A stretch of DNA of 64,000 nt from Podospora pseudoanserina. Lineage: Eukaryota > Ascomycota > Sordariomycetes > Sordariales > Podosporaceae. The stretch's first letter is position 1; every line of letters starts with the position of its first letter. Location of the stretch: NCBI RefSeq assembly GCF_035222485.1, contig NC_085925.1, positions 1,240,001 through 1,304,000 on the forward strand, in the 5' to 3' direction. Made by a program: the position numbers and the translations under genes. Positions 21,600 to 31,868 of the stretch are shown here, one piece after another. The notes under the pieces are model-generated. The model was not told where the DNA came from. It saw nothing but the letters and a program-made list of their open reading frames with translations, and searched no databases.

Positions 21600-22339
21600 A
21601 TTAATTTGGGGTCCCGCCATAAGCCTAAGGTCTTTCTGATTAGAGGAAGTAAGAAAGTGGGGCTCTTGGAGGATTCGGGAGTTCAGGTGTCATATATATA
21701 AGCGGTTTGCTTCTAATATTTTATTTTAAATAAGATATCGACTTTTATTTTCTTCGTATTTTGTGCCTTGCACGTGTGCAGGTAATTTTAGCCCTCTGAT
21801 CAGACTAATCCGGTGCTTATTATGTAGCCTGCGAGCCTATAGTGTCTTTTCTTTGTCCTGCGTGAAGTGCGGCCTGCAAGCAAGCCACTGTCACTCGGGT
21901 GTATTCATTGAAATGGTGAGAAAAGACATAAACTAACTACAACACCACAAATATACCCTCAACAGGGTCTCTGAATGAACACACCTGCGTGACAGTAGCT
22001 CGCTCGCAGGCCGCACTCCACGTAGAACAAAGAAATGACACTATGGGCTCGCAGGCCGCATAATAAGCACCGGATTGGCCTGATCAGAGGGCCAGAATTG
22101 CCTGCACGCGTGCAAAGCACAAAAATATGAAGAAATAAAAGTCGATGTCCTGTCTAAAATAGAATGCCTGAAGCAGACCGCTTATATACATGACTCCTGA
22201 ACCCCCGAATCCCCCGAGAGCCCCACTTCCTTACTCAAATCCTCAGGCATGTAGCCGCACCCCAAACCATCATTCAGAGACCTGTTAAGGGTACATTTGT
22301 GGTATTGTGGTTGTTTTTGTGTGTTTTTTTGACCATTTT
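21600..22339. repeat. large imperfect palindrome with nested terminal inverted repeats
   Basis: The segment ~21600-21910 is the reverse complement of ~21974-22270 over about 300 bp with few gaps; differences are mostly transitions. The spacer (21911-21977, 67 bp) is itself the reverse complement of 22271-22339. The right half is therefore a ~430-bp unit (21911-22339) with ~67-bp terminal inverted repeats, and the left half is an inverted copy of its inside. The left flank (~21560-21600) weakly resembles the same terminal repeat. This looks like a fold-back or MITE-like DNA element, or a head-to-head pair of copies. No transposase frame is present. Confidence 0.7.
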
Positions 22340-22649
22340 ACTATAGCTAATAAGGGTCCCAAATAAAGTATATTTCTCTTAACTATAGCTTGAAGCTTTA
22401 CAATAAAAACAAATAAATAATAATTTTTATTACGTATTATAAACTATAATAATGAAAATTTTAATTTTAAACTTATTTGGCGATTTTATAGTTCAAGATG
22501 TTTATTGTAAATTATTAATTTTAGTCATTTTAATCAGTAATTTTAGTAAAATATATTGAATTGAAATTTAAAATAATTAAAAAGATAATAAAGCAAAGTT
22601 TTGATTATTAAAAACTATTATTAAATTTATAGTTATTAAAACTAAAGTT

Positions 22650-22817
22650 TATAGATTAATTAGATTATAATAATAAATATATTATTAATTCTGATATTAA
22701 TTAGTTGAAAAGCTGAGGATTAGCAAAATAGTAGTATCAAAAGTTTCTAAATATCTTATAAAAGTTAAAACTTCTTTTCTTTATAGCTTACTTTGTGTAA
22801 TCCCGTTAGTTCCCTAT
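22650..22817 (+). repeat. right copy of the direct repeat at the island ends
   Basis: Partner of 19590-19757, offset about 3060 bp, same strand. It lies just inside the right edge of the island. Similarity fades on both sides within a few tens of bases. Confidence 0.65.
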
Positions 22818-22850
22818 AGACCTCATAGCCTAGCGCCCTGTAATTTTACC

Positions 22851-23171
22851 TTATTTCTCAGGCCTTGAATTTAACAGGAACAGTTCATAAAACCACCTGC
22901 GGTCCCGAGGTGCGCGCATATCCCTGCTTGGGATTGTTCTTTCGTTATTGTTCTCGTCGACTTTGATTTCTCTGTACCATGCCCTAGGACCTAGAATCTG
23001 CCGCTTGTCTGTCGCTCTTTCCCACCTACTATAGTTTTGATTCATGTCTAATTGAGACTGCCTCTTCACCTCGGCGATATCCCACTTAACCCCGGACTTC
23101 TGGGCCTCGTCCCATCTTATCCTAGCTCGGGACAGGTCACGAAGCACCAGTTTACATAACACTAGCTCCAA
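22851..23171 (-). CDS. possible truncated hypothetical gene beside the island
   Basis: A 106-codon open frame with normal base composition, ending in TAA at the exact right edge of the AT-rich island. It contains a basic, W/R-rich sequence (SRARIRWDEAQKSG, NQNYSRWERATDKR, GPRAWYREIKVDENN) that reads like protein, but has no ATG near its 5' end; the first in-frame ATG would leave about 65 residues. It may be the remnant of a gene cut by repeat insertion, a mis-spliced exon, or chance. Not recognised. Confidence 0.25.
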   Translation of the reverse strand: MELVLCKLVLRDLSRARIRWDEAQKSGVKWDIAEVKRQSQLDMNQNYSRWERATDKRQILGPRAWYREIKVDENNNERTIPSRDMRAPRDRRWFYELFLLNSRPEK

Positions 23172-23388
23172 ATCACTTCCTCACAACAAAAACCAATTCA
23201 TGTCGTAATTCCTCCCGCGCCTAACGACAGTTTTACCTTTTTTTTTTTGGTTTGCGGGGCGGACAATTCTTTCTCCTTGCAACTTATGAACCACCATTCA
23301 ACGGTTTCACATCACGAATTGGACCTTTGCTACATGGCGGTATAAGAGACTGTTTCGCGGCATCCCTGATATCAGAACGGGCACCTGG

Positions 23389-25293
23389 ATGAGCACTCAC
23401 AACATGGCGCGCGATGAGACAATAGCCGATGTCGGCACCGACGCGACCGAGTCGACAAGATTGCTAAGGGACAGAGATGAAACCAGCAACAGCGAAAGAC
23501 GACAAGATGAAGGAGAGGCCTGGGTGGGTTACGCAGACTTTGAGGGTTTGCCTTGGTGGAGGAGACCGACAGTTTGGTTCCTCTTGGTACCATATGCGCT
23601 TTTTACCCTGGCATTTGGAGGGACGGTGGTGCCAAAGCTGAATTTGTATGACCCTCCCCCCCTCAGTCAAACAGAGGATGATGTTAGCTGATTATCGATA
23701 CAGGATTCTCGAGCTGGTATGCAAACGCTACTTTGCCGACCGCTCCGCCCGCGACCCAGATTTCACCTTCACTCCGGTTGTTCCTGGCGAAGATAACGAC
23801 CAATGCTTCATCCCTGAAGTTCAGCGGTCTGTCGCAACCTTTATGATGGTTCTCAATGTTTTGACTGGATTACTCAGCGCCTTGACGGCGCCGAAGTTGG
23901 GGTCGTTGTCGGATCGTTATGGCAGGAAACTCATGCTGACGGTTTGCGCGCTGGGTGGGATTATGAATGAGATTATTACCATCCTGGCGGCCAAGTTCCC
24001 GGAAACGATTCATTACAACTGGCTGATCTTGGGCGCGTTGTTTGATGGGCTTACGGGTTCTTTTACGGCGGGTAGTGTGCTGATTCATTCGTACACGAGC
24101 GATTGCACGCCCCCTTCGAAGCGCGGTGTGGCGATAGGGTACCTACACTCGTGCTTATTCATGGGGCTGGCGTTTGGACCGCTGTTGGCGGGGTATTTCG
24201 CTGAGTGGACAGGGTCGTTGTTGTCGATCTTTTATGTGACGCTGGGATGTCATATGTTCTGGGTGTTTTCCATGTTGTTTATCACCCCGGAATCGCTGTC
24301 AAAGAAGAGACAATTGCTGGCGAGGGAGAAGTACGAGATTGAAAAGGCCGCGAGACGGCCACCGACTGTTGCGACAAGGGTTGGGGAGTTTGCGATGAGG
24401 GCGATGCTTGGACAGCAGATCAATGGGGTTGTGTACATGATGAAGAACCAGAACCCGTTTGCGCCGCTCAAGATTCTGTTTCCCAAGGGAGCGCACAATG
24501 CGAGGTTGAGGAGGAATTTCTTGATCCTGGCGTTTTTGGACATGGTGCTGCTCGGGGCTGCCATGAGTGGCGGGACGGTTATAATATTGTACACCGAGTA
24601 CGTGTTTGGATGGCGCAACTTGGAGAGCTCGAGGTTTGTCTCGCTTGTGTCGATGGTCAGGGTTGTGGTTTTGCTTGGTATCTTCCCGGTTATCAACTAT
24701 GTGTTCCGGACGAGAAAGGCTGCTCGCTTGAGGCGGGAATCGACTGCGCCGATTGTGGAGAAGAATAACGGGGCGGACGAGTTCGATATCTGGATTTTGA
24801 GAAGCGCGATTCTGTCGGACGTGGTGGGAGTGATTGGGTATGCTGTTGTCCGGGATCCAGCGATATTTGTTGGATGCGCCATCATCACGGCGTTTGGTGG
24901 CCTCGGTTCAGCTACTATTCAAGCTGCACTCAGCAAACATGTGCCCGCTGAGCGTGTTGGTCAGCTTCTTGGAGGCATAGGATTGCTTCACTCGCTGGCG
25001 AGAATTGGTGCGCCGGTTCTATTTAACGGGATCTATGCCGCAACGGTGTCGTCGTATCCGCAGGCGTTCTTTGTGGTGCTGGCTGGCCTGTTCAGTGCTA
25101 CGTTTATCGCATCGCTTATGCTGAAACCTGGAGGTAAGTTTCCTGACTGAATGATGTGAGAGCTAATAGACTTGGGTGCTGACATTTTACAGTGTACATG
25201 ACCGAGGATGATGCGGAGCCAGTCGAGATTGTGGCTACCCCTGGTGAGCGGGATGCGCTGGAGGATGATGAGCTCCTTCCGAGAGTCTCTTGA
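23389..25293 (+). CDS. major facilitator superfamily transporter
   Basis: Join 23389-23645, 23704-25133, 25193-25293 (introns 58 and 59 bp) gives 595 residues. A charged N-terminal tail of ~60 residues leads to a first membrane segment (TVWFLLVPYALFTLAFGG). The MFS signature between segments 2 and 3 is present (LGSLSDRYGRKLMLTV). About twelve hydrophobic segments are visible in two halves, separated by a basic central loop (KKRQLLAREKYEIEKAARR). A short acidic tail comes from the third exon. It resembles the tetracycline-resistance/hippocampus-abundant-transcript branch of fungal MFS proteins. Substrate unknown. The gene begins ~540 bp from the AT-rich island. Confidence 0.93.
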
Positions 25294-25738
25294 TTGTGAT
25301 GTAGCTTTCACATGTCAATATGGATCTGGAATATGGGTGGGATTTTGTCTGCATTGCATTGGTTGTTGGGAGGTTGATCACTCGAAGTTATTAGACAGAG
25401 TCAGGTGTAGATGTGCATAACTTGAGCACATTGCATAAATTCATGAACTGAACGAACGCATTCTTTTACTCTCCAATTACCCACCCGACCGTTTCAAAAA
25501 CTGAGATACTTGCTTTTATGCTGAATGCCAACTACCACATCAACATTGAGGTCGGATGTGACCTGCGCGGGGACCCTTTTTGTGAGTGGCTGTGGCAACC
25601 GTTCGTTTGATGTAGGCCGAGCTTCTTCCGCTATAAGCCCGCTAAATCCCACTTTCACTCTCAACAACAGCACTCGGCTTTAAACGACAGTCAATAACAC
25701 CACAGATCGGCAAGCTATTCCCAAGTAAGCCAGCCACC
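25294..25738. promoter_or_regulatory. intergenic: promoter of the HIT-domain gene
   Basis: About 0.45 kb without a gene. The right end is C/A-rich leader (AACAACAG, AATAACACCAC) before the ATG at 25739, in the sequence AGCCACCATG, a good start context. Confidence 0.4.
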
Positions 25739-27490
25739 ATGCTCTCCTCACGAGCATCAAAGCTGAAGCCTTTTCCCGGTGTATATTCTCACTGTTCTTT
25801 ATCCCCAGGAACATTCCCGCAACAGCAGCAGCAGCGTTTGCTTCACCAAAAACGACCTACCCCACCACCACCACCACCACCACCACAACTTGGACAACCA
25901 CAACGACGACCAACTCTCACCACTTTTCCAACCCCACCGCCCTCCCTCTCAAGAAAAATCCCCTCCCTCAAAATGTCCACCACCCCCTCAAAATCCTCCC
26001 CCCCTCCCACCAACATAACCTTCGGACCCTATCCCATCCCCCATTCTCAAATCTTCCTCCTCACCCCCCTCACCTTTGCCCTCGTCAACCTAAAGCCTCT
26101 TTTGCCAGGCCACGTCTTGGTGTGCCCTATCTACCCACACAAACGCCTCACCTCTTTGTCTCAGGAAGAACTCCTCGACCTGTGGTCCACCGTCCAAAAA
26201 GTCCAGGTCATGCTCGCTAGGCATTACTTCCCTTCCCCTGGCGCCCCGGAGCAAGGGAGTTTTAACATTGCTGTTCAGGACGGGCAGGAGGCAGGGCAGA
26301 CGGTGCCGCATGTGCATGTGCACGTTATCCCGAGGATTAGAGGTGTGACGGAGAAGGGGGGGGATGGGGCGGGGGATGAGCTTTATGAGAGGATGGCTGG
26401 GGAGGAGGGGAATGTAGGGGGTGCGTTGTGGGATAAGGAGAATGGCTGTGGGGGGGAGAGGCCGGTGGGGAGGGGAAATTTCGATCGGATTGAGGATGCG
26501 GAGAGGATGGCGAGGGAGGCGGGGGATATGCAGAGTGAGGCGGAGGTGTATAAGCGGGTGTTGGAGGAGATGGAGAGGGATGAGGTTAGAGATTATGGGA
26601 TAGAGAATGAAAAAGGGGAAAAGATGGCTGACGATGTGGTAGCAGGTGAAGAAGTAAAGTCACGGCAGCGGGGGGTAATGGGGTTTGGAGAGTATTTGAT
26701 CTTGGAAATCAAAAAGGATCTCGGGTTGGTCAAGCAGGAGGCGGAGGCGTTGAATAAAGGGTTGGATGATGGCTATGTTCGCAAGCCGATGAGTGAATTT
26801 GCTGGATGGCATGATTGGTTGTCGAGGAAGGGGGAAGCGGCAATTGAGGATGAGGAACCACCAGACGTTGGAAAGCTATTCGAGGGTGATAAAAGAGCGA
26901 TAAAGGCTTTGGACCGGTTTGATGGTTTTGACGACGACAGGGGACCAGGTGGTTGGGAGGACTATCAAGTGGACTACGAGTTTATGGCGCTGTATGATCA
27001 GAAATATGACCAGTGGAAGGGCAAGAGGAGGAAGCAGAGGCGGGAGGCGAGGAAACGGCGGGCGGCTGGGTGGGAAACATTCATTTCAAACAAGCCTGCA
27101 CACGAGCCTTTCTTCGACGAAGACGAGAACTTTTCCCTTGGGCATGGCTCGGACGTTGACGGATCGGGCAAAGACAAGACTGTCCTGATCAGGATTTTGA
27201 ACGAGAAGAAAGGTGTGTCTGCGAATTGGCACGTCAACTTTGAAGCCTTGACGGTCGATGAGGACGTTCAGAGGAGGTTTTTGATCGGGGTTGCGAGGGC
27301 CGAGAGGCAGCGCAAGCTTGCTTTTGTAAGATTTCCCATCAAGGGTGATGATCTAGGGGGATGGCTGGCGGCCAAGGGGGTCAACGGGGGGAAAGGTGGG
27401 AAAAATAACAAAGTAGTCCAGGATCGGGAACAAACCAAGGGAGGTAAAGGTGGCAAAGAGAAGAAGGGAAAGAAGGCAAAGGCGAAATAA
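25739..27490 (+). CDS. HIT-domain (Fhit-like) protein with long basic C-terminal extension
   Basis: One uninterrupted frame of 583 residues. Residues 1-78 are Q/P/H-rich and may be a mitochondrial presequence or leader; a second ATG at 25973 (residue 79) begins a typical Fhit start. The HIT domain covers about 90-205, with ITFGPYPIPHSQIF, KPLLPGHVLVCP, SFNIAVQDGQEAGQT and the catalytic triad HVHVHV (~191-196). Fhit enzymes hydrolyse diadenosine polyphosphates (Ap3A) to AMP plus ADP. After ~290 the protein continues for almost 300 residues with an acidic then strongly basic sequence (KGKRRKQRREARKRRA) and a G/K-rich end. The extension is unlike normal 150-200-residue Fhit proteins. No stop or evident intron separates the halves, so a fusion or read-through gene model is the simplest reading. 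Confidence 0.8.
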   Translation: MLSSRASKLKPFPGVYSHCSLSPGTFPQQQQQRLLHQKRPTPPPPPPPPQLGQPQRRPTLTTFPTPPPSLSRKIPSLKMSTTPSKSSPPPTNITFGPYPIPHSQIFLLTPLTFALVNLKPLLPGHVLVCPIYPHKRLTSLSQEELLDLWSTVQKVQVMLARHYFPSPGAPEQGSFNIAVQDGQEAGQTVPHVHVHVIPRIRGVTEKGGDGAGDELYERMAGEEGNVGGALWDKENGCGGERPVGRGNFDRIEDAERMAREAGDMQSEAEVYKRVLEEMERDEVRDYGIENEKGEKMADDVVAGEEVKSRQRGVMGFGEYLILEIKKDLGLVKQEAEALNKGLDDGYVRKPMSEFAGWHDWLSRKGEAAIEDEEPPDVGKLFEGDKRAIKALDRFDGFDDDRGPGGWEDYQVDYEFMALYDQKYDQWKGKRRKQRREARKRRAAGWETFISNKPAHEPFFDEDENFSLGHGSDVDGSGKDKTVLIRILNEKKGVSANWHVNFEALTVDEDVQRRFLIGVARAERQRKLAFVRFPIKGDDLGGWLAAKGVNGGKGGKNNKVVQDREQTKGGKGGKEKKGKKAKAK

Positions 27491-27763
27491 TTGCCTGATA
27501 GATGTCAACTGTATCGAAAAGGCTAGAGATGTTCACACGCTTATTCAATCGCTTTAACCAAAGCAAATATCACGCAATAAATGCCATGCCTAACTCTTCC
27601 AAGCAACAAATCAATCCGATTCGCAACGAGGGAAAACGTATATAAACTACCTAGGTAACCAACCAGAAGCCCATTTGTACACTGCCCACCAAATATATCC
27701 CAAAAGAGTATCCGAAATAAGTCAGCAATGCTCCCATCCCAATGATAACCCATTGCAACAAAT

Positions 27764-30490
27764 CTAATCCAACCCAGGAAGATGGTCCAACGTCCCCATC
27801 GACCCCAAATTATCAAAACCACCGGTATCCATCTCATTACCTCCCCTGCCACCACCATTCAACCCCCTAAACATAAAAAGCGATGATGGATCACCATTGC
27901 TCGGCCCTTGGTTCGTTTGTTGCGGTCCGCCACCGTTCGGCGACATGCCCCATGTCTCGAAATTCTGCTGCCAGTTCACGCCATCCTTGATGTACCAATC
28001 CTGTCCGTCAATCACATACCCCGAATTCGAGCTGACATGTCTCCTTGGGTTAGGGTTGAACGGCGACGGGTTGTACGAAGGCATCGGCGGTTGTGGTGGT
28101 TGCGACACGGTCGACCAGGCGTTCATTGCCGATAGGGGATCAGCTACCGACATGGCCATCGGGGAAGTGGCGGCCGTGGTGCTAGATGTGTGCGATTGTG
28201 TTTGTGGAAGTTGGAGCCCAGCCACGCTGAAGTTGGCGAGGATATCCGGGGACATGCTGGCTGCTGGGAGACGACTGTCAAAGGTCATTTGTTGGTGTTG
28301 ATGACTCGATGGGTACATATATGGGTTTGGTGGACTGTGTTCGGCTTTGCTGTTTGGGGAAGCGGGCAGGGATTGTGGTGACTGCGCCGAGTAGTGTGAT
28401 GATTTGTTTGGTGACGGGACGTCCGAAGTGCTAAACGTGCCATACTTCTCGTCGGTGCGGTTGAGCACCAAAGAGGCTTCTTCGGGGAGCTCGACATTCC
28501 ATTTCCGCGCAAGAACGCTGAGAATAGACAGTGTTCTGCGAGCGCACAGCCAATCCTCAGCAATTTCTTCCAGGTGTTTGATGCCGTGGATAATGTCTCT
28601 CTTGGCTGTCTTTTCAGGTAAGTTGAGCATGTGAATTGTGCAGGCTGAGTGCACCATATATACGGCGATATTGCAGATCTGTCGTAGGTTATACATCTTT
28701 TTGTAGAGGCGCATCAGTTTGGAGATGGCGCCAGCGTTGGAAGTACATATCCTCCTGGGCGAGACATGTGATGGTAATGGTGATGACGACGGGGTGTATT
28801 TGAGGAATGGCCGGAACAGGTGGATGTACTGCAGGTGATAGAACATGCTGCTCAAGGTTAGCTACAACACATCAAGGAAAAAAAAAATCAACGAGACATA
28901 CTGCATCAGGATGACGTTCGGCAATTGCCCTTCCTTAGGCTCAAACTCCTTTGGCAACTCTGCTTTCCAATCCTCTAGTCGCCTGTGCAGCTCGCTGAGC
29001 TTCTTAAGCTCAACGTATTTCCCACTAGAGCGTCCTATATGATTAGGGTGGTAAAAGAAGAGCAGCAGATCGCTGCTAATCTCGCAAAGCTTCGATAGCT
29101 GTAAGCCAGTGGCCCTTGTTCGGGCAGGCTGCTTTGAAGACTGGTCAAAGCCGGCATCTGTGTATGGCGACCACATCATAGCGTCTTCGTCTGGAAATAC
29201 ATCGTACTTTGGTACATTGTATGAGTTCTTCGGAAGTTGAGGTAGCCGGCCGAGGTAGTTTGACCAGCACTTGTCGAATAGGAAACACCCCCAAAATGTG
29301 ATCCTTCGGGCATCCACCTCCTTTTCATCTAACGAGTCCTTATCCTTGGAGATACCGCCAATGTCTAGGTTAAGACCAATGTCCTGAGCCATCCGGAAAC
29401 TCATACCGCTGTATACCCAGCCCTTAGCCTCCCGACCACATCCCGCTTCTCGAACAGACATGAGCGCCAATGCCTGCACAGTGGTGAGTTTTGGCTTTTC
29501 GTACTCGTCATTCTCCACGATAAGCCTCTTTGCCTCGGCGAAGAAATGGTCCCCCTTCGTTCTACTGTCGCCGGATATCGCAAAAGCGCCCGGTACACTT
29601 GTGAAGTGGCATCCAAGAGATAGCATCGCATTGACCAGCAGTGACGAACAATACACCGTGGTTCGTGGCTGGCCTCGTGGTTTCCCCTTGAAGAAGTCTC
29701 GGTAAAAGAGGTCCTTCGACAGCGTCGTGAAATAGGGGTAGTGCCAGTTGAAGTACATGTTGATGAGGTGAACGATCAGTTGTGTGTCCTTGGTCACTTC
29801 GGTCCAGCTAGTCACTGGATCTTCGCCCGACAGGTAGCTCTCGGATTCTGGTTCGTCAGGTACGTTGGCGGTTTCGCCGAGATAGATCAGATGAGATGTC
29901 CCACCGATGAATCGAACCGAACCATTCTCCAGCCTCAACTCTCCCATCTTGCGCGCCAATTCCCTCTCGCCTTCGACGGGTAGGTTTGCCGAATAGTCGT
30001 CGTCCAATCGGCCAAAGTCCTCCTCCTCATCTGCTTCATTAGAGATGTCATTTTTGAGAATGGACTCGGCGACGTTATCCAGGCTGTCACAAGTACGAAT
30101 CTTTTTCACAATAGCCGGTACGTCCTCTTCGGCGGCGTTGAGGATGGCCTCAATCAAAATCTGGAGAGTCGAGTTCCTGGCCTTCATGCTGTCCGTCTTC
30201 TCACGGTAGACGCCCTTGCGGCGATGGTCCGAATTGGGATCATAGACACATTCAGTGCCGTAGACGCTGGCACATGCCGCGCAGCTCGGTAGAGCACCAT
30301 CGCATTTTGATTTCCTCTTGCGACAGGCAATACAAGCAGTGCTTACACACCTTCGTTTCTGGTTGGCGGGATCGGCGGCGCGCCTGGATTTCTTCTTGGA
30401 CGGTGGCGGCGGGTCGGCGCTCCCTCCCGCAAAAGCATCCAGATCTCCGTGTTCAAAGGAGGCGGCGACGGCGACGTCGGTTCCCTCCAT
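27764..30490 (-). CDS. Zn2Cys6 transcription factor with fungal-specific regulatory domain
   Basis: Complement of 30490-28902 and 28847-27764 (54-bp intron with CTAAC branch point) gives 890 residues. The start is the ATG at 30490; codons upstream have only a GTG. The binuclear cluster (residues ~53-82) is CIACRKRKSKC-x6-CAAC-x7-C with canonical spacing, followed by the YDPNSDHRRKGVYREK linker. The fungal-specific transcription factor domain lies about 215-640 (HLINMYFNWHYPYFTTLSKDLFYRDF, LMSVREAGCGREAKGWVYSGMSFRMAQDIGLN). The C-terminal third is S/P/N/Q-rich. The sequence resembles proteins often annotated as NirA-like (nitrate assimilation regulator), but that name is frequently over-applied, so I leave the symbol empty. 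The splice restores VILMHMFYHLQYIHLFRPF. Confidence 0.92.
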
Positions 30491-31868
30491 CTTCCGGGTC
30501 GGCGGCGGCGGCGGGACAAGCGGTGGATCCCCGATCACTTGTATGATTGCGGTGCTTGACTTGCGGGTGCCCCGCGATGGCCGGGACGGTGGGGAAAATC
30601 GGAGCGCGGTGTGTCAGAGATGAACCCGACGATTCTGCGAGTGAGTGCCGAGTGATTTGAAAGCACCAGGCCACCCGCTGCCGCTGCGGGGAAAGGTAAG
30701 GGGGCGTTCCGAGCTAGAGACGCGGGGGTCACCCAGCTTTTTTTTTTCACGGCCCACTCTGGAGGTTGAAGCTCCAGCTGAAGATTCGGCTTTTCAACGC
30801 TCACCTTTCACCCGCTGGGTCGTAATGTCAGGAGAGGAATATCTGGGTTTGAACAGCCGGAAAACAGCAACGGCAGGGTGTTAGTCACGGCCAGTCATGT
30901 GGTGGGTGGTCAGGAGGCGCCCGTTGTTGTGTAAGCCTCGTCTTGGGCCACGGGTGGGATGCGGCAATAGCTAGCGTTGACACTTGTTGACGGCAAGGCT
31001 ACCGGCAAAACGTTGTTTGGGATTCCTGAATGATGGCAGGAAAAGTGGAGGAATTCAGAGACAGAAAGGAATGGCGAGAATTGAGGGAAGCATGAGCATA
31101 TCAAAGACGCACGCGACGAAATAAACGAGCGAGGTTGTCTGATAGGCCAACGCAGTCTATTGGCATGGGTGGCAACCGTCTGCTGGTGGACCTTATTCAA
31201 GACCGAGAGAATCATAGCTGCTGGACATTGAGAAAGCAAGACCCAACTGCAGCATGCGGTGTTTGGTCGAGATAAGTTACCGCTGCTGGCCAGATCGCCG
31301 CAAGATAAGGCTGTTTCGTGATGGGTGGTCGAGGTGAGCTGCCATTCGGTCTGGGACGACCCGAAAGGTGGGATGGTGTTCCCGTTCCCTACGAGGTGTG
31401 AACAGCGAGCGAGACATTAAAAGACCCTGGGAGGCCGGGTTTTCAGCCGGGTTACCCGTCCAGCGTGGCCCTGGTTAAATTTCTTTACCTAACAGAATCG
31501 CGCTGAGCAGGTTTCGTAAACATGTCAGTCTGGTTTTGAAGTTTACTGACAGCTTCCACCAGGTCTCATGGCCTCATGGCATTCTGCTCAAGATGATCAT
31601 AGTGATATGGGCTTGATAAGATTCCTGGCTCAGCAGTTCAAGTTGATTCGCTACCTGGTCCCGGGAATGCCAAGAGCGAAGGATCACCACCAAGAAAGGC
31701 TTGGCTTGCGGGTCTAGACCAGAGTGTGGGGGTACCCCCGGATTCTGAATACGGGTTATCTATTGGTTGCCCGGATAGCTGCATAATATGTCGACGACGA
31801 CGTCCATGGTGAAGCCTTCAATTTACATTCTTTTATGAAGACATTATTCCGAACCTGCAGCCTGTGCT
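30491..31868. promoter_or_regulatory. 1.4-kb intergenic region, mainly promoter of the Zn2Cys6 gene
   Basis: No gene is supported; open frames are short and lack motifs. The region next to the start is GC-rich with a poly-T tract (30740-30748). It is longer than most spacers here, as is common upstream of regulators. Confidence 0.4.

Larger units (their letters stand above)
19440..22850. repeat. AT-rich island of degenerate repeats (RIP-like)
   Basis: About 3.4 kb of mostly very AT- and TA-rich DNA with a few patches of normal GC (roughly 20000-20580, 20820-21070, 21610-22300). No coding frame of note survives. Repeat pairs inside differ mostly by C/T and G/A exchanges, the pattern expected from repeat-induced point mutation. 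Edges are sharp against ferrochelatase on the left and a short GC-normal segment on the right. It is a fossil transposon nest; component repeats are listed separately. Old, heavily broken, and not active. Confidence 0.85.
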
